Origin: Tritonibacter horizontis | GTDB taxonomy: Bacteria; Pseudomonadota; Alphaproteobacteria; Rhodobacterales; Rhodobacteraceae | Length of the DNA: 64,000 nucleotides | Direction: 5' to 3' | Assembly: GCF_001518015.1 (NCBI RefSeq) | Contig: NZ_LPUY01000077.1 | Coordinates: 1-64,000 of the forward strand | Shown here: piece by piece, positions 44,460 to 52,537 of the stretch | How positions within the stretch are numbered: the first letter of the stretch is position 1 | How the letters are laid out: the number at the start of each line of letters is the position of its first letter | Notes under the pieces: model-generated | What the model was told of the DNA's origin: nothing | The model's input: the letters and a program-made list of their open reading frames with translations, nothing else | Databases searched by the model: none | Translations under genes and position numbers: made by a program

Positions 44460-44760
44460 CTGCGGTGGCCTCCTGTTTGCCATGGTCATAGTTCGAGGGT
44501 CCGGTGCGACGGAACTCCTCGCGGAAATGGGTCGGTTCTGGACCGTTTGCGCCGGCCTTGGCGTCAGCGAGATAGGGGCCAACCGCGATTTTCGGCTGGC
44601 TTTGCGCTTCGAGCAGGCGCAGCTGGGCGTCGGCTTCGTCGGTGATCAACTCGGCGGCGCTCAGGCTGCGGGTCCAGCTGTTGTCGGCGGTGAGATAGAT
44701 GACGTCCCCTTCAAGAAGGTCATTCGCGGTCACCACTTTGGGGGTAAAGGCACGGGCCAT
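44452..44760 (-). CDS. DUF2849 family protein
   Basis: This 102-residue protein (MARAFTPKVVTANDLLEGDVIYL) is conserved between cobA and cysI in many alphaproteobacteria. The function is unknown; an adaptor or assembly role for sulfite reductase is suggested by conserved position. The N-terminal half is beta-rich and the C-terminus hydrophilic (PTHFREEFRRTGPSNYDHG). It overlaps cobA by ATGA and cysI by 8 bases. Confidence 0.85.
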   Translation of the reverse strand: MARAFTPKVVTANDLLEGDVIYLTADNSWTRSLSAAELITDEADAQLRLLEAQSQPKIAVGPYLADAKAGANGPEPTHFREEFRRTGPSNYDHGKQEATADV

Positions 44761-45578
44761 CAGGCAAGCTCCATCTGAATGTGTTTTGGGGCGGCAGCGG
44801 CAGCGCGCGGCGCCAGCCCGAGGAATGTCAGTGCGGGACCGGCAAAGGCAGCATCAGCCAGGTCGGTCGGCAAGCGATCAAGGGTGGTGGCGAGGATGCG
44901 CTGATCGGCGCGGGAGGCATTCTCCACCACGGTGACAGGCGTGGTCCGGTCGGCGCCATGCATCAACAGGCGTCCCTGCACGAACCGCGCGGACTTCTTG
45001 CCCATGTAGACGGCGGCAACCTCGCCCGGACGCGCAAGCTGTGCCCAGTCGTGGTCCGCGAACCCCTTCATGTCGTGCCCGGTAAGGAACCGCACCGAGG
45101 AATTGCGCCTCCGTTGGGTCAGGCTCTGACCGATGGCGGCGACAGCGGCCGATGCGGCGGTGATGCCCGGAAGGATCTGAGTGCCGATGTCGGCCGCCTC
45201 GCAGGCGCTCAGTTCCTCGTCCAGACGGCCGAACAGGGTCGGGTCGCCCGATTTGAGACGCAGCACCTTGCGGCCCGCCTTGGCGTGATGCACCAGACGG
45301 TCGCAAATGTCGTCCTGCGCCATGGAGGGGCCGAAACCTTCTTTGCCGACGTCCTCAAGGATCGCATCGCCGTTTGCCATCGCCATGATCTCGTCACTGA
45401 CCAAGCGGTCGTAGAGGATCACATCCGCCTCCAGCAGCGCCTTGGCCACCTTGAGCGTCAGGAGATCGGGATCCCCCGGGCCGGAGCCGGCAAATGCGAC
45501 GACGCCCGGGCACATCACAGCCGTCGCCCCGGTGAGGGACGGCAGGGAAGCAGGGATATGGCTGATGTCGCGTGGCAT
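44760..45578 (-). CDS. cobA: Uroporphyrinogen-III C-methyltransferase (siroheme synthesis)
   Basis: This SAM-dependent enzyme methylates uroporphyrinogen III at C2 and C7 to precorrin-2, the first step to siroheme, the cofactor of the CysI reductase encoded next door. The 272-residue product has VAFAGSGPGDPDLLTLKVAKAL at the start of its domain and LRLKSGDPTLFGR and ATTLDRLP later. It is the first gene of the operon. The dehydrogenase/chelatase part of CysG is absent, so siroheme completion must use another gene. The ATG at 45578 is chosen; the in-frame upstream extension crosses the divergent promoter region. Confidence 0.92.
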   Translation of the reverse strand: MPRDISHIPASLPSLTGATAVMCPGVVAFAGSGPGDPDLLTLKVAKALLEADVILYDRLVSDEIMAMANGDAILEDVGKEGFGPSMAQDDICDRLVHHAKAGRKVLRLKSGDPTLFGRLDEELSACEAADIGTQILPGITAASAAVAAIGQSLTQRRRNSSVRFLTGHDMKGFADHDWAQLARPGEVAAVYMGKKSARFVQGRLLMHGADRTTPVTVVENASRADQRILATTLDRLPTDLADAAFAGPALTFLGLAPRAAAAAPKHIQMELA

Positions 45579-45619
45579 TGGCGGATCCGTTTCTGGTGTT
45601 TGACTTGTGACTAGATATA

Positions 45620-45630
45620 GGAAATATTCC
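45620..45630. promoter_or_regulatory. Dyad GGAA-ATA-TTCC between divergent genes
   Basis: A perfect 4-bp-arm dyad in AT-rich sequence (context TATAGGAAATATTCCCATG) lies in the 146-bp gap between the divergent cobA and Lrp-type regulator genes. Lrp/AsnC proteins bind short AT-centred dyads, so this is a candidate operator. Confidence 0.4.
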
Positions 45631-45724
45631 CATGTGACTGCTATATGCGTCGGTGAAAAAGGACATGCGTCCCGGCGTAGCGAATGCAAAAGACCGGACG
45701 TCCTCAGCTTGGGAGAATTTTGGA

Positions 45725-46204
45725 ATGGCAGTGCGGATCGACGGCACGGATCGGAAAATCCTGGCGGAACTGCAGCGCGATGCAGGCCAATCTTTGGACG
45801 AAATCGCGCGTCAGGTTGGCAGTTCCAAGACCCCAGTGTGGAATCGCATCCGGAAATTGCGCGAGGCGGGCGTGGTCGGAACCCAGACCATGATCCTTGA
45901 TGCCGAGGCGCTTGGCTTTGAGGCTTGCTTCTTCGTGCTGATCCGCACTTCAGAGCATGAGGCCGACTGGCAGGCGAAGTTTCTCAAGGCGTTGCAGGAA
46001 CGCCCCGAGGTACAGGAAGCCCACAGGCTGGCAGGCGACATCGACTATATTCTGAAGGTGCGGGTCAAGAACGCCCGCGCCTATGACAAGTTCTATCAGG
46101 CCTTGATCTCCGAGGTGCGGGTGCACAATGTCACCGCGCTTTTGTCGATGGAAGAGATCAAATCGACCACTCATCTGCCGCTGGAACAGATCCGGGTCGA
46201 TTGA
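45725..46204 (+). CDS. Lrp/AsnC family transcriptional regulator
   Basis: This 159-residue regulator has an N-terminal helix-turn-helix (RIDGTDRKILAELQRDAGQ then LDEIARQVGSSKTPVWNRIRKL, about residues 4-45). A C-terminal RAM ligand-binding domain follows (VQEAHRLAGDIDYILKVRV). The ATG at 45725 has GGGAGA upstream and starts right before the HTH; longer starts run into the promoter. Its position opposite the cys operon suggests it responds to an amino acid such as cysteine and controls sulfite reduction. Autoregulation is usual in the family. Confidence 0.88.
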   Translation: MAVRIDGTDRKILAELQRDAGQSLDEIARQVGSSKTPVWNRIRKLREAGVVGTQTMILDAEALGFEACFFVLIRTSEHEADWQAKFLKALQERPEVQEAHRLAGDIDYILKVRVKNARAYDKFYQALISEVRVHNVTALLSMEEIKSTTHLPLEQIRVD

Positions 46205-46271
46205 CCCCTCGCAAGGCCGCCTGGCCCATGCGCCTCTGAGCGCCCCGCCCCAGGGTGGTCCATCGCGGTCT

Positions 46272-47459
46272 CTAGGACTGGGTGACCATCAGCTGGGTCA
46301 GGCCGTGAAAATGATAGGTGTTGGAAAATTCCGGCGCCGCGGCCAAGGCGAGGTTCGGACAGCGGGCAAACAAGATCGGCAAAGCGATTTCCATCTCGAG
46401 CCGGGCCAAGGGGGCGCCGACACAGAAATGGAGACCGCCACCGAAGCTCTTGTTCACCTTGGCGGGCCGGGAGGGATCAAACAGATGCGGGGTGTCCAGG
46501 GCGTCGGGATCGCGGTTCGCCGCCGCCAACATCAACGCCACCTGATCACCGCGCTGGAAGGTATGGCCAAAGACCTCGACCTCCTCATAGGCATAGCGGG
46601 TGAACATATGCAGCGGCGGATCAAAGCGCAAAATCTCTTCGACCAGGCCGGAGATGCCGTCGGGCGTCAGCCAATTCGTATCCCAGCCCTGTTCCAGCAT
46701 GGTTTTGACGCCGTTCCCCAGTGAATGCACAGTGGCCTCGTGCCCGGCGTTCAGCAGCAGGATGCAGGTGCCGATCAGCTCGTCCGTAGACAGGCTTTCG
46801 CCATCTTCTTCGGCCTGGATCAGGCGGGTGATCAGGTCTTCGCCCGGTGTCTTGCGGCGTTCTTCGACATAATTGGTGAGGAACTCGGTGAATTCCTGAC
46901 TGGCCTTGGCGGCGGCATGCTCGGTCTCGGTTGTTTTGGAGGCCTGATACATCGCCACCATCTTGTGCGACCAATCCAGAAGCTGCGTTGACATCGTTTC
47001 CGGCACACCCAGAAGACGGCAGATCGCAACCACCGGCACCTGTGTGCAATAGGCGGTCAGCAGATCGAAGGGCTCAGACGCGGGGAAAGCGTCGATCAAT
47101 CCGTGGCAGAGCGTTTTCAGTCCCGGCGACAGAGCCTTGATTTCACGGCTGGTGAAGGCACGCAGCACCAGCTTGCGCAACCGGGTGTGGCGCGGCGGTT
47201 CGGCATCCAGCAGCGAATGGGCTTCGACGTGGAGGAATGGCGCCAGGTGGGCGGGGCCTTCTGTCACCATTTCCTGGGGAATTTCACGTCCGAACCGGCG
47301 GTCGCGCAGCAGCATGTGAACGGTATCATGCCCAAAGGCGGCCATCATCTTGTAGTCTTGCCAGTAGACCAGCTTTGCCTGAGCGCGCGCGGCGTCATAG
47401 AACGGATAGGGCATCTGGACAAAGTCCGGCTCGGTCGGGGATTGGAACACTGTCTTCAT
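46272..47459 (-). CDS. Cytochrome P450
   Basis: This 395-residue soluble bacterial P450 has the I-helix NAGHEATVHSL, the ExxR motif VEEILR, and the heme-binding FGGGLHFCVGAPLARLE carrying the Cys thiolate. It has no membrane anchor, so it needs a separate ferredoxin and reductase, which are not adjacent. The substrate is unknown. The gene is divergent from the DctB-like kinase (61-bp gap) and convergent with the Lrp gene. Confidence 0.94.
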   Translation of the reverse strand: MKTVFQSPTEPDFVQMPYPFYDAARAQAKLVYWQDYKMMAAFGHDTVHMLLRDRRFGREIPQEMVTEGPAHLAPFLHVEAHSLLDAEPPRHTRLRKLVLRAFTSREIKALSPGLKTLCHGLIDAFPASEPFDLLTAYCTQVPVVAICRLLGVPETMSTQLLDWSHKMVAMYQASKTTETEHAAAKASQEFTEFLTNYVEERRKTPGEDLITRLIQAEEDGESLSTDELIGTCILLLNAGHEATVHSLGNGVKTMLEQGWDTNWLTPDGISGLVEEILRFDPPLHMFTRYAYEEVEVFGHTFQRGDQVALMLAAANRDPDALDTPHLFDPSRPAKVNKSFGGGLHFCVGAPLARLEMEIALPILFARCPNLALAAAPEFSNTYHFHGLTQLMVTQS

Positions 47460-47520
47460 AAGACAAGCTTTTTGCCGAGGTCACTGGTCTTGGCAAGGGG
47501 GGCTTTGCTATTGTGCGCGA

Positions 47521-49275
47521 ATGATTGACGCACGTTATCCCCGTCTGGCCCTGGTTTTGGGCGTCGCCTTCGCAATCGTGGGCCTGTCTGTTGCGGTCTG
47601 GTGGTCCGGCTATCGTCAGGCCCTGACCGCATTGGGGGACCGCAGCGCATCGGATTTGGCCCTGGCCTCTGATCGCGTCAGCACCCAGTTGCAGATCTAC
47701 CGCGAGCAGGCGGTTCTGACTGTGGACCATCCGGTGTTTCAGACGTTGGACAACCGGGTCGGCCGACGTCTGGCGACGCAGATGCTGCGGGAGCAGGCTG
47801 ACAAGACCGGGGCGTTGGATGTTTTCTATGCCGACGCCAGTGGACAGGTGCTTGCCGCCGCGCAGGGGGTCGCTGGCGACAATGTGGCGGGGCGGGGATA
47901 CTTCAGACGCGCCATGCAAGGGGCATTGGGGGCAGAGCCGATGGTGCTGCCGGGCGGCAGCGACCAGCGGGCCTATTTCTTTGCCGCCCCGGATTTCGGT
48001 CCCGACGGTCGGGTCAGCGGCACGCTGGTGGTGGTGGCAAACATCGAAGAGGTCGAACAGACCTGGCGCGGATCCTTGCCGGCGGTCTATTTCACCATCG
48101 AGGACGGTCGTGTGTTCATGTCCAACCGGTCAGAGCTTTTGTTCTGGCAGCGCAACGGCGACAGGCCGGGCCTGTTGCCTGTTGGCGGCGATGCGTTGCC
48201 GTTGCAGGTGCGCCAGATTGGCGTTCACGAGATCTGGCAATTGGGGTGGAGCCCTTACCTGCCGGGAGAGGCGCTGCATCTGAGCATCGCGCTTCCGGCC
48301 ATCGAGATGCAGGGCGAGATCCTGGTCGATGTGGCCCCGGCCCGGCGCATTGCGACGCTACAGGCGATGGCGATGGCGGCTGTTTGCCTTGCGTTCGGAA
48401 CCATTCTCTTTCTCGCGGCGGAGCGGCGCCGAACCCTGGCCGAGGCCAATGCCGCGCTGGAATTGCGGGTGGAGGGCCGCACCCGCGCGCTGTCCGAGGC
48501 AAACCAGCAGCTGCGCCGCGAGGTCCGGGAACGCCAAGACGCCGAGGCGGCGCTGAAACGGGCGCAGGCGGACCTGGTGCAGGCGGACAAACTGTCGGCC
48601 CTCGGTCAGATGTCGGCGGGGATCAGCCATGAGCTGAACCAGCCGTTGATGGCGATTCAGCAGTTTGCCGAAAACGGCCAGGCATTTCTGGCCCGCAACC
48701 GGACGGACAAGGCGGCCGAAAACCTGACCCGCATTGCGCAGATGTCCGCCCGGATGGCGCGGATCATCAAGAACTTGCGCGCCTTTGCCCGCAACGAAAG
48801 CGAACCGGTTGGTCGGGTGGACCTGGTGCAGGTCATCAATGCGGCGGTGGAGCTGACGGAGTCCCGGTTGCGCGACCAGGGCGTTGTCCTGGATTGGCGC
48901 CCGGATGCGGTGGGGCCGGTTTTCGCACGGGGCGGAGATGTACGGCTGACACAGGTTTTTGTCAACCTTATCAACAATGCAGCCGATGCGATGCTGGAGC
49001 AAAACGAGCGACGCATTTGCATTGCGATCAACACTGGCGCGCGGTTGAACGTTACGGTGCGCGACATTGGTCCCGGCCTGAAAGAGCCCGAAAAAGTGTT
49101 TGAACCCTTTTATTCGACCAAGGCTGTCGGCAGCTCCGAGGGCATGGGGTTGGGCTTGTCGATCTCCTACGGGCTGGTGCAGAGTTTCGGCGGCAATATC
49201 CGCGGCGCCAACGCTGAAACGGGCGCGGAATTCACGGTCGAGCTGGACTACTGGAAAGAGGAAAACGCCGCATGA
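47521..49275 (+). CDS. DctB-like sensor histidine kinase
   Basis: This 584-residue membrane kinase has a first helix at about residues 7-29. A periplasmic PDC/dCache sensor of about 250 residues follows (YFRRAMQGALGAEPMVLPGG, RAYFFAAPDF); this type binds C4-dicarboxylates in DctB. The second helix is at about 281-300, then a coiled coil, then the HisKA H-box LSAGISHELNQPLM with His370. The ATPase motifs are NLINNAADAM, DIGPG and GMGLGLSISYGLV. It overlaps the regulator gene by ATGA. The pair precedes dctPQM, so it probably senses that transporter's substrate. Confidence 0.88.
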   Translation: MIDARYPRLALVLGVAFAIVGLSVAVWWSGYRQALTALGDRSASDLALASDRVSTQLQIYREQAVLTVDHPVFQTLDNRVGRRLATQMLREQADKTGALDVFYADASGQVLAAAQGVAGDNVAGRGYFRRAMQGALGAEPMVLPGGSDQRAYFFAAPDFGPDGRVSGTLVVVANIEEVEQTWRGSLPAVYFTIEDGRVFMSNRSELLFWQRNGDRPGLLPVGGDALPLQVRQIGVHEIWQLGWSPYLPGEALHLSIALPAIEMQGEILVDVAPARRIATLQAMAMAAVCLAFGTILFLAAERRRTLAEANAALELRVEGRTRALSEANQQLRREVRERQDAEAALKRAQADLVQADKLSALGQMSAGISHELNQPLMAIQQFAENGQAFLARNRTDKAAENLTRIAQMSARMARIIKNLRAFARNESEPVGRVDLVQVINAAVELTESRLRDQGVVLDWRPDAVGPVFARGGDVRLTQVFVNLINNAADAMLEQNERRICIAINTGARLNVTVRDIGPGLKEPEKVFEPFYSTKAVGSSEGMGLGLSISYGLVQSFGGNIRGANAETGAEFTVELDYWKEENAA

Positions 49276-50513
49276 GCGCCGGTGACATACGCAAGATCCT
49301 GTTGGTTGATGACGATGCCGCCGTCCGGGAGGCCCTGAGCCAGACGCTTGACCTCTACGATCTGGAGGCCCTCACTGCGGGGTCCTTTGTTGCGGCCAAG
49401 GATCAGATCACCCCGGAGTTCAGGGGGGTGATCCTGTCGGACATGCGGATGCCGGGCCGTGATGGGTTTCACCTGCTGGCCTACGCGCAGCAGGTCGATG
49501 CGGAACTGCCGGTCGTGCTGCTGACCGGCGAAGGTGACATCCCCATGGCGGTCCGAGCGATGTCGGAAGGGGCCTTTGATTTTCTGGAAAAGCCTTGTGC
49601 CACAGTCACGTTGAAGGCGGTTCTGGAACGGGCCCTGCGCACGCGGGCGCTGGTGCTGGAAAACCGCCAGCTGAAGACGCAACTGGAACGCGGCGACCCT
49701 GCGGCGCGGATGCTTTATGGCACCTCGCCGCAGGCGCACGAGCTGCGGGCGCGGGTGCGCTCGGTTGCGCCCACGGATGCCGAGGTGCTGGTCAGCGGGC
49801 CGCCCGGCAGCGGTATCCCAAAGGTGGCTGAAGTCGTGCATCTGATGTCGCGGCGCGGGCAGCGTGCCTTTGTCAAACGGCCCTGCGCCGGCTTGACGCC
49901 TGACGCATTCGAGGCCCTCTGCCAAAGCGCTGAGGGCGGATCCCTGTTTCTGGATGAGTTGTCCGCGATGCCGGAAGAGACGCAGTTCGCGGTGCTTGAG
50001 CAGCTGGAACAGGGTGGGGCGGTCCGGATCATTGGCGGATCGTCCACTGATCTTGCTGCGCCGGTTGCGTCGGGAAAATTCAATGCAGAGCTGTTCTATC
50101 GACTTGATGTAATGCGGGTCCGCATTCCCTCGCTTGCGGAACGGCGCGACGATATTCCGGTTCTGTTTCAGCACTACGTCAGCCAGGCGGCAGAACAGGC
50201 CGGGATTGATGCACCGGACATCAGTCCGGATTTCCTGGCCGGCCTGATGGCGCAGGATTGGCCCGGAAATGCGCGCTCGCTGATGTCGGCGGCGATGCGG
50301 TTTGTGCTGGGCATGCCGGACGAGGTCACGGAAGCAGGCGATCTTGGGCTGGGGGAGCAGATGGCACAGGTCGAACGTTCCTTGTTGATCGCGGCCCTGG
50401 GCCGACAGAACGGTCGCGCCTCGGCGGCAGCGCAGGCGCTGAAGCTGCCGCGCAAGACGTTTTATGACAAGCTGGCGAAATACGGGATTCGTCCCGAGGA
50501 CTATCGCCGTTGA
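49272..50513 (+). CDS. DctD-like response regulator with degenerate AAA+ domain
   Basis: This 413-residue regulator has the NtrC-type plan: receiver (acid pocket DDD at 13-15, phospho-acceptor Asp57 in LSDMRMPG, Lys near 107), AAA+ domain, and a Fis-type HTH (RASAAAQALKLPRKTFYDKL). The AAA+ domain is damaged. Walker A reads GPPGSGIPK without the GK[ST/E] Lys position, and the stretch with the sigma54-contacting GAFTGA loop is absent. Walker B-like GGSLFLDELSAM remains. It is unlikely to activate sigma54 polymerase; it may act on sigma70 promoters, as known for Rhodobacter capsulatus NtrC, which also lacks GAFTGA. Tandem dyads follow its stop. Confidence 0.85.
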   Translation: MSAGDIRKILLVDDDAAVREALSQTLDLYDLEALTAGSFVAAKDQITPEFRGVILSDMRMPGRDGFHLLAYAQQVDAELPVVLLTGEGDIPMAVRAMSEGAFDFLEKPCATVTLKAVLERALRTRALVLENRQLKTQLERGDPAARMLYGTSPQAHELRARVRSVAPTDAEVLVSGPPGSGIPKVAEVVHLMSRRGQRAFVKRPCAGLTPDAFEALCQSAEGGSLFLDELSAMPEETQFAVLEQLEQGGAVRIIGGSSTDLAAPVASGKFNAELFYRLDVMRVRIPSLAERRDDIPVLFQHYVSQAAEQAGIDAPDISPDFLAGLMAQDWPGNARSLMSAAMRFVLGMPDEVTEAGDLGLGEQMAQVERSLLIAALGRQNGRASAAAQALKLPRKTFYDKLAKYGIRPEDYRR

Positions 50514-50515
50514 CA

Positions 50516-50566
50516 TGTGCGAAAATCCGCACAAACGGGGGTGAAGACTGTGCGGGTTTCCGCACG
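50516..50566. promoter_or_regulatory. Tandem dyads TGTGCG-N6-CGCAC upstream of dctPQM
   Basis: TGTGCG-AAAATC-CGCACA (50516-50533) and TGTGCG-GGTTTC-CGCACG (50549-50566) are spaced 33 bp, three helical turns, on the same face. They lie 190-240 bp before dctP and just after the DctD-like gene. I see no TGGCAC-N5-TTGC sigma54 promoter in the gap. They are likely binding sites of the neighbouring regulator. Confidence 0.65.
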
Positions 50567-50752
50567 GATACTGCCCCGCCGCTTATTTTCGAGGTTGGAA
50601 ATTAATCTAGGCATCTGAAAGAAAACGATTTTCAAGAGAAATTCAGGCGGAGGAAAACGCGTCTTGAGCGGATCGCCGCCTTAACCAATTCTGGCGCCCT
50701 AGCCTGAGGTGCTGCCTCGGCTAGGCAGAAAACAGATTCTTGGGAGGATCAC

Positions 50753-51757
50753 ATGAAATTTTTGACTGCAGCCGCCACCGCGCTGGCTCTGACCGTGACT
50801 GCGGGCGCCGCCTCCGCCGATGCCTGCGACGATGGGGAAATTGTTGTAAAATTCAGCCATGTCACCAACACCGACAAGCACCCCAAGGGGATTGCCGCGT
50901 CCCTGCTTGAGCAGCGTGTCAACGACGAGATGAACGGCACGATGTGCATGGTCGTCTATCCGAACTCGACGCTGTATGATGACAACAAAGTGCTCGAAGC
51001 GATGTTGCAGGGCGACGTGCAACTGGCCGCGCCGTCCCTGTCGAAGTTCGAGAAATTTACCAAACAGTTCCGTCTGTTCGATCTGCCGTTCATGTTCAAG
51101 AACATCGACGCCGTCGATGCGTTCCAGGCGTCGGACAACGGTCAGGCCATGCTGGACAGCATGCAGCGCCGTGGTCTTCAGGGGCTGGGTTACTGGCACA
51201 ACGGCATGAAGCAGATGTCGGCCAATAAGCCGCTGCTGATGCCCGAAGACGCCAATGGTCTGAAGTTCCGCGTTCAATCCTCTGACGTGCTTGTGGCCCA
51301 GATGGAAGCAATCGGCGGCAGCCCGCAGAAAATGGCCTTTTCCGAAGTTTACGGTGCCCTGCAGCAAGGGGTTGTGGACGGTCAGGAAAACACTTGGTCC
51401 AACATCTACGGCCGCAAGTTCTTTGAAGTTCAGGATGGCGTGACCGAAACCAACCACGGCGCGCTGGACTATCTCGTCGTGGCTTCCGTTGATTGGCTCG
51501 ACAGCCTGGATGCCGACGTGCGCGATCAGTTCCTCACCATCATGAGCGAAGTGACCGACGCGCGGAACTCTGAATCCACCAAGGTCAACAACGAAGCCAA
51601 AGAGGCCATCATCGCTGCAGGTGGCACCGTGCGTCAGCTGACACCTGAACAGCGTCAAGCATGGGTCGATGCGATGAAACCGGTCTGGGAACAGTTCTCC
51701 GGTGACGTCGGCCAGGACATGATCGACGCGGCTCAGGCCATCAACGCCGGTCTGTAA
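50753..51757 (+). CDS. dctP: TRAP transporter substrate-binding protein DctP
   Basis: This periplasmic receptor belongs to a tripartite ATP-independent transporter for C4-dicarboxylates or similar acids. The 334-residue product has a Sec signal peptide (MKFLTAAATALALTVTAGAASA). The mature part has VKFSHVTNTDKHPKG, GLKFRVQSSDVLVAQMEAIG with the carboxylate-binding Arg, and GVVDGQENTWSNI. GGGAGGA precedes the ATG. The operon continues with dctQ and dctM. The preceding 240-bp gap carries the tandem dyads. Confidence 0.94.
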   Translation: MKFLTAAATALALTVTAGAASADACDDGEIVVKFSHVTNTDKHPKGIAASLLEQRVNDEMNGTMCMVVYPNSTLYDDNKVLEAMLQGDVQLAAPSLSKFEKFTKQFRLFDLPFMFKNIDAVDAFQASDNGQAMLDSMQRRGLQGLGYWHNGMKQMSANKPLLMPEDANGLKFRVQSSDVLVAQMEAIGGSPQKMAFSEVYGALQQGVVDGQENTWSNIYGRKFFEVQDGVTETNHGALDYLVVASVDWLDSLDADVRDQFLTIMSEVTDARNSESTKVNNEAKEAIIAAGGTVRQLTPEQRQAWVDAMKPVWEQFSGDVGQDMIDAAQAINAGL

Positions 51758-51859
51758 TCCAAATCTTGTGCGGAGCGCGCCACAGCTGTGCGCTCCGACA
51801 CCTCGGCGTCCCCATGGTGCGGTCGCCACATCCTATCCTTAAAAACTGGGGAGACGACT

Positions 51860-52537
51860 ATGTCGGGGGCAAAAGCCAACCCGTCGGGGTTTATTCATAC
51901 GCTTGAAGAAACCATGATCGCGTTTCTGATCGGCTGCATGACGATTTTGACATTCGCCAATGTCATCGCGCGCTATATCTTCAATTCCAATATCCTTTGG
52001 GCGCTGGAGCTGACAGTGTTCCTGTTTGCCTGGCTTGTGTTGTTGGGTGCAGCCTATGCAGTCAAAGTGCACGCCCACCTTGGCGTCGATGCGATCATCA
52101 ATCTGCTTCCGGCTGGGCCACGCCGTATTGTCGGCCTGATTGCCGCCTCTGCCTGTCTCGCCTTCTCTTTGCTGATGCTGAAAGGTGCCTATGATTATTG
52201 GTCGGTCTTTGCCGATTTGCCCCCGACAACAGGGCGATGGTTTCCGACCGGTTTTGATCTCAAGGCCCGCAGCCAGAGTTTCTACGAAGTTCAGGACGTG
52301 CCGATGATCGCGCCGCTGCGCTTCCTCGAGGATCTTATCAACTACGGCGATTCCTATGAGAAACTGCCAAAGGTGGTGCCTTATGTGGTGCTGCCCTTGT
52401 CGATGCTGTTGTTGGTTGGGCGCTTTGTTCAGGCTGCTGTGCAAATTCTACGCGGTGACACGGACCGTCTGGTCGCAAGTCATGAAGTTGAAGACGAACT
52501 CGAAGCGGTTCGCGCACAGAATGAGGGCTCCAACTGA
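51860..52537 (+). CDS. dctQ: TRAP transporter small permease DctQ
   Basis: This is the four-helix membrane subunit that links DctP to DctM. The 225-residue product is longer than average because of a roughly 50-residue loop between helices 3 and 4 (SVFADLPPTTGRWFPTG to DSYEKLPKVVPY), a form known among C4-dicarboxylate systems. ALELTVFLFAWLVLLGAAYAV is the family core. GGGGAGA precedes the ATG at 51860; a longer frame upstream lacks a site. Its stop overlaps the dctM start. Confidence 0.92.
   Translation: MSGAKANPSGFIHTLEETMIAFLIGCMTILTFANVIARYIFNSNILWALELTVFLFAWLVLLGAAYAVKVHAHLGVDAIINLLPAGPRRIVGLIAASACLAFSLLMLKGAYDYWSVFADLPPTTGRWFPTGFDLKARSQSFYEVQDVPMIAPLRFLEDLINYGDSYEKLPKVVPYVVLPLSMLLLVGRFVQAAVQILRGDTDRLVASHEVEDELEAVRAQNEGSN

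Noticed and set aside
42063-44645. 860-residue plus-strand open frame antisense to cysH and cysI
   Set aside because: The opposite strand encodes unmistakable CysH and CysI motifs; the frame is open only because of codon bias in high-GC DNA.
50640-50720. Sigma54 promoter before dctP around TGGCGCCCTAGCC
   Set aside because: The -12 TTGC element is missing at the required distance, so it does not fit TGGCAC-N5-TTGC.
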